Below, one piece after another: positions 57,230 through 64,000 of a stretch of DNA of 64,000 nucleotides (the first letter of the stretch is position 1; the number at the start of each line of letters is the position of its first letter). The stretch covers positions 8,554,501 through 8,618,500 of the forward strand of contig NW_025062476.1 in assembly GCF_000002995.4 (NCBI RefSeq), in the 5' to 3' direction. Below the pieces are notes generated by a model. It was given only the letters and a program-made list of their open reading frames with translations, ran no database searches and was not told the DNA's origin. A program made the position numbers and the translations under genes. This DNA is from Brugia malayi. Taxonomy: Eukaryota > Nematoda > Chromadorea > Rhabditida > Onchocercidae.

Positions 57230-59873
57230 ATGGCTTCGACATTAACGGTTAAAGTACATCCGGTTGTATATTTGACTATTGTTGATGCATTTGAAAGACG
57301 CTCGAACAAGCCGGGTGCTAATGACAAAGCATTAGGCACATTGATGGGATTCTATGAAAAAAATGCTATTCAGGTATTGTTATTATTTCATTAAGATAAA
57401 TTTTCAAATCTAAAAACTAATGTGGACCACTTAATCTTATTGGTGAGATCATGCAAGATTGAATGCTATTAATTAGCATTAGTTGTAACTGCTATGGTAT
57501 GATATTCATGCATGTATGATACTCAGACGAATACAACCGCGATTCACAATTCACTGCATATATAAGTAATGTAGCGTTCGCTAGATTCAGCAGCGAAAAT
57601 AGTTCATTTATTTCCTTCTGTCATTACTAATATCGTGGAAGTTTTCTGATTTGAATAGTTCGTCGGACTGGAATTTTTGTAAAGGTTTATTCTCTGTGGA
57701 ACATTGATGGTGATAATACGTAACAATTATTATTCATTTTTGATTTAGTGATCCTTAAAAAACTTTTTTTGAAGTCTAAAACAACACAATTATTAAGCTG
57801 TGGAAGCGAAGGTTCTCCGTAGAACATGCACTAATAATGAATTCTAATTCTTTATAAATTGAGTGATTTACATTTGCATTAATTTAACGTTGAATATAAA
57901 TTTTGTTTAGAATGGACAAATTTACTTGTGAATTAATTTCAGATGTTCAAGAGTTGTATTTGTCGGATATCAGAACTTTTATAAAACTTATAAATCCTAT
58001 GTTAAAAATACAACAAATTTCTGAAAGCACTTTGATTATTTAGATGCAAAAATTATTTTGTAAGATTACTTGGACTTCTCAATAACGAATGCTGTCATAA
58101 TCAAAACTCATTTATATTAATTTCGCTGTACAATATTATACGCAAACAGCAACAACTTAATGTTTCATTTGCTTTGTACATTTTTAGGTAACAAATTGTT
58201 ACGCAATACCATTCCGGGAACAAAAAGAAGACACACCAGAACTAGACGATGGCTTTAATCAGACAATGTTAATGATGATGAAACGAGCAACGCCTTCAGA
58301 ACAACCAGTTGGATGGTAGAGCACATCATAAACTTTCTCATATCAAATGCTACTGGAGCTTTACTATCAATTACTTAAATTAATAAATTAATCTCAAAGA
58401 TAATTCATTCATGTTGGAGACTAAAGAAGACAAATACTTGATGTGAAAATGAAAGATGTTGCATAGCATTTCTTTTGCTTCGAGGTGATGAATATTATTA
58501 AGACGATACACTAAACTAGCATGTAACATGGAAGGTGTAGTTCATGAAACAGTGGTATACATTTAATACAAAAAGTTCATATCTTAGTCGCATTCTTTCT
58601 AATGAACCAATAAAGCTTTATCCCTAATTTGTTTGAAAAACTGATTTTGTCATAAAAAATTTGGACATAGTTGTCATTTATAAGAATTCATATTTTCTAT
58701 TGCATGTTTTACACCAACGCCGATTTGTCAATCCATTGTTTGCCATATCATGACTATTATAATCGTTTGATAAGCGAATCATCAGCCAAGAAAGAACCGC
58801 CACCAGTGATCCTGCTTACTGTTGATACAACTTTTAATTCATCAGATGAAAATTATCGGATGCCTATACGAGCGTACTTGAGGTTGATTCGTTTTCCACT
58901 GATCTTGTAAATGGATTTCATTTCCTGATTAACTTACTAAAAAATTCAGAAATGTGCCTCTATTATTCTAAGTTTCGTTTTTTTTTTTTTTACAGGATTA
59001 AAGCTGGGATTCCTGGAACTCGAGATCCACATTGTGCCATTTTTAATCCGCTAAAAGTTGAATTCGATGCTTTTCCTGGTGAAGGTGTTGCACTAAGTTT
59101 AGTGCAGAGTGGTACGGCTTATAGTAATAAACAGCGTGAGGTTGTTTTGGAGAACGGTTTGGAACAACTCGAAAAAAGTACGGGTGAAATGATAATTTGG
59201 TTGGAGAGACTTTTGAAATATGTGAATGAGGCAAGTCTTGGCTGTTATCTTTTTTCCATTATGCTGATTCAAACAGAATCATTGTACATACAAGCAGAAA
59301 GAATATTTATTTCGAAGCAAGACAATGAGAAATATAGAATGATTAATGCTTGTGTGTATTAAATACTAAAAAAAAAATAATTTTGAATTAATCCTTTTAT
59401 CTTTCTTAGTCCTGCTTTTCACGAAGTTCAAATTTTGACCGTTAAAGAAATTTCTTTCTCGATGACGAGTGTATTTTAACTTTCACATTTATAACAGTTC
59501 ACTTGTAATTTGTTATGTTTCAGGTGCTTGAAAAACGGGAATTACCCGTTGATTCGTCGTTTGGACGACGTGTGATGGACATTGTCAGTACTGCTGCAAC
59601 TCATATGTCCGATGAAAAGTTGGATGTATTGGTTAAAACAAGTTTGAGGGTGAGTTATTCTGTTTTATCAATCTTCTCACAAAGTTAGTTATTCATTTAA
59701 AACTTCCATTTCTGTATTACATTCGCTGCATTGATTGCTTCCCAAGTTTAGCTAGAAGCTACTGCATTTTATATTGTGGATATTACTCTTTGCAGGATTA
59801 TATGATGATTTCCTATTTGGCAAGTTTAACGAAAACACAGCTCTCATTGCAAGAACGCTTAGTGGCTTTGTGA
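57230..59873 (+). CDS. eif-3.F: Translation initiation factor eIF3 subunit F
   Basis: Exons: 57230-57373, 58188-58315, 58706-58882, 58996-59230, 59524-59649, 59796-59873; 295 residues, close to the C. elegans protein. eIF3f is an MPN-domain subunit of the eIF3 complex that helps recruit the 40S ribosome to mRNA; like its relatives it has the MPN fold without the zinc (JAMM) ligands. Matching parts include LTVKVHPVVY (5-14), LGTLMGFYEK, VTNCYAIPF, EQPVGW, VDTTF, MPIRAYLR, KAGIPG, HCAIFNPLKVE, GLEQLE and the C-terminal SYLASLTKTQLSLQERLV. Two splice sites are abnormal. Exon 3 must start at 58706 with the G of Trp, but the bases before it are AT, not AG. Intron 4 starts with GC (GAG|GCAAGT) at 59231. 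Because the reading frame stays open past 59230 to 59362, failure to splice there would give a truncated form. AATAAA at 59973-59978 is the likely polyadenylation signal. Confidence 0.95.
58316..58705 (+). other. eIF3f intron with AT instead of AG at its 3' end
   Basis: The exon before ends TG and the intron begins GTAGAG. The conserved GWF of eIF3f requires the next exon to begin GTTTTAC at 58706, preceded by TATTTTCTATTGCAT. This is a typical nematode acceptor tract except for the last base (T for G). The nearest upstream AGs either create a stop or add about 12 residues and lose Val-Gly-Trp. Confidence 0.7.
59231..59523 (+). other. GC-AG intron in eIF3f
   Basis: The donor reads GAG|GCAAGT, the usual consensus of GC-AG introns, and the acceptor TGTTTCAG ends at 59523. 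Joining restores YVNEVLEKRELP, in register with the eIF3f family. Confidence 0.85.
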
Positions 59874-60551
59874 AAAAAATATTTCTAATATTTTTAGCCA
59901 AAGCATCTTTAAAAGTTACTTTAAACAATTCGCTGTTATAATTATTCAGTTGGTAATAAGAATATACTAGTGAATAAAGAGAAACATGGTTGGAGAAACA
60001 TGGCTTTGTTAGTCGTTATTATGTTCCTAGATTTTGTTAACTAGAAAGTTATACGTTTATGTTTACTGTAGTTTCATGTTTTTAATGCGGTTTTATAGAC
60101 TACTTTCTTAATTTTCCATCATGTATTATTATTATTTTCAAGTTTCACATTTAACTCAGCGGATCAAAAAATATAGTATTATTTCGAGTTTCCTTAAACA
60201 GTCTATTTATAATTGTAATTTATGGTTCTGCGAAAAAAAATAAATTTTAGATGCTTTTGTACCTTCATATGTAGTAATCGCTTTGATATTTCCGGTTGTG
60301 TATAGTATGTCGTTTGAACTGCAGTAGTTTCCGTACTTACCCGAAATTATAATAACGTGTCTTGGTACATTGATTTACTCTTGATTTACTCGAGTTTCTT
60401 TCTGCACTTCTGTAATTGATATATGAAAATGAAGTAACAGTATAATAGGTAAATCCTGTTAATTTTAGATATTATTGTGCTTATCATCGATCTTTTTAAG
60501 AGCTGACGTTGCTTAAAATTTAAGTTACAAGAAAGGGAGCTTCCGTCATTG
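59874..60551. other. Short gap between eIF3f and the TMCO4-like gene
   Basis: It contains the eIF3f polyadenylation signal AATAAA at 59973-59978. The 679 bases between stop and next start are longer than usual for a nematode operon but not excluded. No gene is seen inside. Confidence 0.5.
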
Positions 60552-63500
60552 ATGATGACCAGTTCAGGAAGAAATGATTTGCAAGAAAGTGCATCCGATC
60601 CATTATTTCCGGGAAGGGGATCGTCGGGTTTGTTTTTCTGTTGTGAAACAGTCTTGTAAATAACTAAACTAAATGTGTATTTTGTTCATACACATTCCTT
60701 TGATCTTTTGTTTTTAGTCATGACAAGGCTTATTGACTCCGGGTAATCTTTTGTTATTGCTCACTATTCATAATCCCAACATTATAAATAAAAATGAAAG
60801 GCATTATTTGATGGAAAATATTCCCACTTATTATGATTTCCGATGATAACACGAAGAATTGTCCTAAGGATTTTTACTTACCTCAATTTCTTGATTTGAT
60901 TTTTCTGAACTTCATGTATGAACTCATTGGTAATTTAAGACCACTAATTATTTTTAGAGATAAAACTATTTTTTGTCTCAACTAGGTATCTCGTCACCTT
61001 CAGAGAAGATGTGATGAAGTGAGAAATTTTGTTACTGTTAGGATAACTTCTAATTCAACTTTTTCTTTTGTTTATAATGATAAGTTTTAGATGGTCTTGA
61101 CAGAGGAAATTAATAAAATAATTTGTTTTAGACACATCTCTCGAAAACAATGACCTTCATGGAAATGCATCGATATTTGTAAATTCATCGGTTATGTTCG
61201 TTTATGACCAATTAAGCAGCGCTGCATCGTTCGCTCTGGTTGATTTGATCGCTTCAGTGCTTAGGCTTGACTTTTGGCAGAACAACGACCACTTGAGCGA
61301 TATGTGAGTTCTCCAAATAAGTCTATCCTGAACTAAATATAAGGAGTTATCATTAACAAAGATCGGAATTGAATCTAATATTATGATATTAATATTTCAT
61401 GAAAGCAGTTATAATATCAATAATTACTATGAGAAATAATTGATTTCCTGTTCGAGTATGAAGTCGAGTTTTAGTGAGTTTTGTACACAAGCAATGGAAA
61501 AAGTACTCAAGTGTACCGCATTGCCAGAGCGGACAAACGTAACCGTGCGACATCACCTTATGGTTTGTCTATTTCGCATTATTTTCGGGCTCCAAAATTC
61601 GATAATCTCATTTTTCTTAGTTAGATATGATTAATATAAGTAGCTGGAATCAGAAGGTTGTGGTAATCGCTTTATATTGAACAATGCTTTCTTTCAGCTC
61701 AAATTTACAGTTTGTGTCGTTATTAGCACCAGTCGCCTATGTACTATTTTTCTTCGAAGACAAAATATGCTGAGTTCACTTTATAGCATTAACTGTCAAG
61801 CTAATCTTCATAAATTCTAAGTATAATCAGCTTTTTAGGGCGAGGGTGCAACAGACGATATAGCAGCATTTGTGACTCTTATCAAGAAGGACCCAATTGT
61901 AAAGCAGAAGGGAGCCTTAGTTATTCTTGCTTGTCTTTTGTCTACTTTCACCGAGTATGGTTCGTCAAATGTTTGTGACTCTTATCAAAAAGGACTTTGA
62001 GTTTACTTTTCTATTCCGTTGAAGTTTCATTTGCAGATACGATTAAGTGAGGAATAGGAGAGGTTAAAATCTCCGATCTAAGGTCTTATTTTCTGATGAA
62101 AAGATGAGTTGGTGAGAGAAAAACTTCGATCTGCAACTAGCATGGAATTTATTTTATTTCAGTAATTTCTGCTCAGAGTTTCGAAAGCTATCATATAGAC
62201 AATAAAAGCATTTTTTCAAATGGTGTTTCAAATAAATGAGTAACGTATTTTTAGGCACTTATGATTGTCGTTATCGTGTCTTATTGCGTCATATTTGTGC
62301 GCTTTTGTCTGTAAAATGGGATGATTTTGAGAATGTTTGTTTCTTAATTACATTGTTCTAAACATTTAATTTAAATTAGAAAATAGTATATTAATTGTTT
62401 AGGGATCTTCAGAACATCGAAAAGTTTATCTCATCAATGCTCTGTTTTAGATAGAGGATGCACTAGTTGATACAATCACTGGATATCATTACAAAGAAAA
62501 CGAGTAAGTACTATTGAAAATATTTTATTTTTACATATTTGAAAATTTCTGGTCATTTGAGATGATATTTGTTAAAATATTCTTTCATTTTCATTTTCAT
62601 TATCATTATGATTTTTTTTTTCACTGCTTTCAACACATGAGATTTATGTGTGGATTAAGCTGTTTTACAACAACTTGTAAAACACAGACTTCGATCTCCA
62701 AAACTATTCATGCATTGTAGAAGTTACAGTGAAAATATTGAAAGGAATCTTTTTACCGCCCTACACCACCACTCTTTGCCCTTTTTTGATGTATAATGTT
62801 TACATTCACACTGTTTCGTCATGATTGAAAGCTCTGTGAATAATGATTTCAAAAGTGAAAATCTGATACATGAGCGGTTTTTATAATCAAAAATAAATGC
62901 CAACATTTTTTTAAAAAGTAGAAGTGAAAAGTTCTGTATTTGAATGCATAGATTATGAAACACGAAATTCCGTTTTCAGAGAACAAAAAATGGTAAGAGA
63001 TAAAGCTGCGAAACTGAAAAAAATTAAGCGATATGTTATGATTGGAGCAGCCAGTAGTATCGGTGGTGTCTTACTAGGTGGAATTTTTAGTATTCATATT
63101 CTTGGAAGATTTCTAGATTTCGCATGCTGTATTATATTTTTTGAATTTCAGGAATAACGGGTGGGTTAGCAGCACCGCTGGTAGCGGTTGGTGCAGGGGC
63201 TGTAGTTGGTGCTGGAGCAGCAGCAGGCATTTCAACAGCAGCGGGCGCTACTATAGTTGGATCATTATTTGGAGTAGCTGGTGCGGGATTAACGGGCAAG
63301 CTATTTGAAGTAAATTGAAAAAGTATAGATGTTCATTGCCAATTTAGCAAAAGGTCCTGTCGTTCTTATGAGTTCCTTGATCCACAGATAAAATACTCGC
63401 TTCGCCGACATGGATCTTATTTTCTATTTTATTTATTTTTTGTTTTACTTTATTTTATTTACTTTTTTTTTCTTGTAATCTCACGTGCTAACAGATTCTA

Positions 63501-63735
63501 ATCGATTTTTAAGTCAAATTTTTATTTTTTGAAAAAAGTGGACTTTATATCCAATCAGAAATTTTCGAATTTATTCGTATTTCACTAGTAAACTTCACTT
63601 TATATTTAATCTTTCTATTTTTCAGGTTACAAAATGCGAAAACGAGTAGGTGCAATTGAAGAATTTGTAATTCAGCCAATTTCTGAAGGACAAAGTCTGC
63701 ATTGTGTTTTGGCAATTAGTGGATGGATTGAAGAT
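60552..63735 (+). CDS. TMCO4: TMCO4-like DUF726 membrane protein, N-terminal part
   Basis: Exons seen: 60552-60627, 61132-61303, 61457-61562, 61839-61959, 62255-62334, 62451-62503, 62980-63077, 63152-63295, 63626-63735, giving 320 residues in one frame; the gene continues beyond the right edge. The family has a transmembrane region and an alpha/beta-hydrolase-like DUF726 domain of unknown activity. Recognition rests on YDCRYRVLLRHI (160-171), basic KLKKIKRY followed by a Gly/Ala-rich hydrophobic region (about 219-270) with ITGGLAAPLVA and SLFGVAGAGLTGYK, then KRVGAIEEF and ISGWIED, all close to human TMCO4. The hydrolase nucleophile region is not in the window. The start ATG-ATG at 60552 joins the next exon in phase. 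Exon 8 needs a GC donor (ACGG|GCAAGC at 63296); the GT option puts a stop in the next exon. The acceptor of exon 3 (GTTCGAG) is weak. Bases after 63735 look intronic. Confidence 0.9.
63296..63625 (+). other. GC-AG intron in the TMCO4-like gene
   Basis: The exon ends ACGG at 63295, the intron begins GCAAGC, and the acceptor TTTTTCAG ends at 63625. Phase 1 on both sides gives GLTGYKMRKRVG, conserved in the family. Using the GTAAAT further on, after GGCAAGCTATTTGAA, leads to a stop. Confidence 0.85.
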
Positions 63736-64000
63736 GTAAATTTGTAATTTTTTTTTTTTTTTTAAATCACAGTTTTCAGATAGCAGAAATATTTTTATTC
63801 GTGATTTAATCTTCTGTAATTAAATTGAAAATAAAAAATATTAATTGATTTTATTCACTTCGAAACAGTCCACTTAAATTGCTAAAAATTGCAAAAAAAA
63901 AAAAATATTTTCATGCAAAATGTTGTAGGTTGATGTTCTTACAAGGTTTTCATGATATAACTGTTTCCTTGTGCCCAAGTCGCATCGCTTATCTCTGAAT

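Noticed and set aside
56935..57339. 134-codon ORF on the minus strand
   Set aside because: It overlaps the first exon of eIF3f in antisense, has no domain, and eIF3f coding there is firmly supported.
60983..61020. Small exon (CAACTAG acceptor, GAA donor) in the TMCO4-like gene
   Set aside because: In the required phase it contains a stop, while the exons on either side join directly in phase.

Overview
The window looks like nuclear DNA of a parasitic nematode, most likely a filarial or other spirurid worm. It is strongly AT-rich, the genes are cut into many short exons by small introns with TTTTCAG-like acceptors, and several start codons lie a few bases after an unpaired acceptor, as expected for spliced-leader trans-splicing. 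The protein families (neprilysin, an NRF-6-type acyltransferase, an FMRFamide-like peptide precursor, eIF3f resembling the C. elegans protein) also fit a nematode. No bacterial, viral or transposon gene was recognised. I read the gene models by hand, joining exons by splice consensus, reading phase and remembered family sequence; no alignment was run.

Layout: (1) 3777-7295 (+) an unrecognised four-transmembrane protein with a charged tail. (2) 10362-12784 (-) a membrane short-chain dehydrogenase of the 17-beta-HSD/HSDL1 group. (3) 15312-20299 (-) dymeclin, complete in 15 exons. (4) 24043-30181 (+) a probably secreted M13 metallopeptidase (neprilysin-like), 17 exons. (5) 32728-36869 (+) an NRF-6/acyltransferase-3 membrane protein, 12 exons. 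(6) 43907-44573 (+) a single-peptide FMRFamide-like neuropeptide precursor (KPTFIRF-amide). (7) 45669-49036 (-) L-lactate dehydrogenase, 8 exons. (8) 57230-59873 (+) translation initiation factor eIF3f, 6 exons. (9) 60552 to beyond 63735 (+) the N-terminal part of a TMCO4/DUF726 protein, cut by the window edge. A possible broken or frameshifted Cys-rich gene lies at 56357-56724. The long gaps, up to 7 kb, hold only AT-rich sequence, microsatellites and short chance ORFs.

The genes do not form one pathway; this is an ordinary stretch of nematode chromosome mixing housekeeping functions (glycolysis, translation, Golgi organisation) with secretory and membrane proteins. Only eIF3f and the TMCO4-like gene are close enough on one strand (679 bases) to suggest an operon.

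The most notable signals are at splice sites. Three of about 78 predicted introns need a GC rather than GT donor to keep conserved protein sequence intact, and one eIF3f intron has AT where the acceptor AG should be. Others are the loss of both cysteines of the N-terminal neprilysin disulfide, a five-copy 43-bp tandem repeat in a neprilysin intron, and the Cys-rich two-frame ORF upstream of eIF3f.
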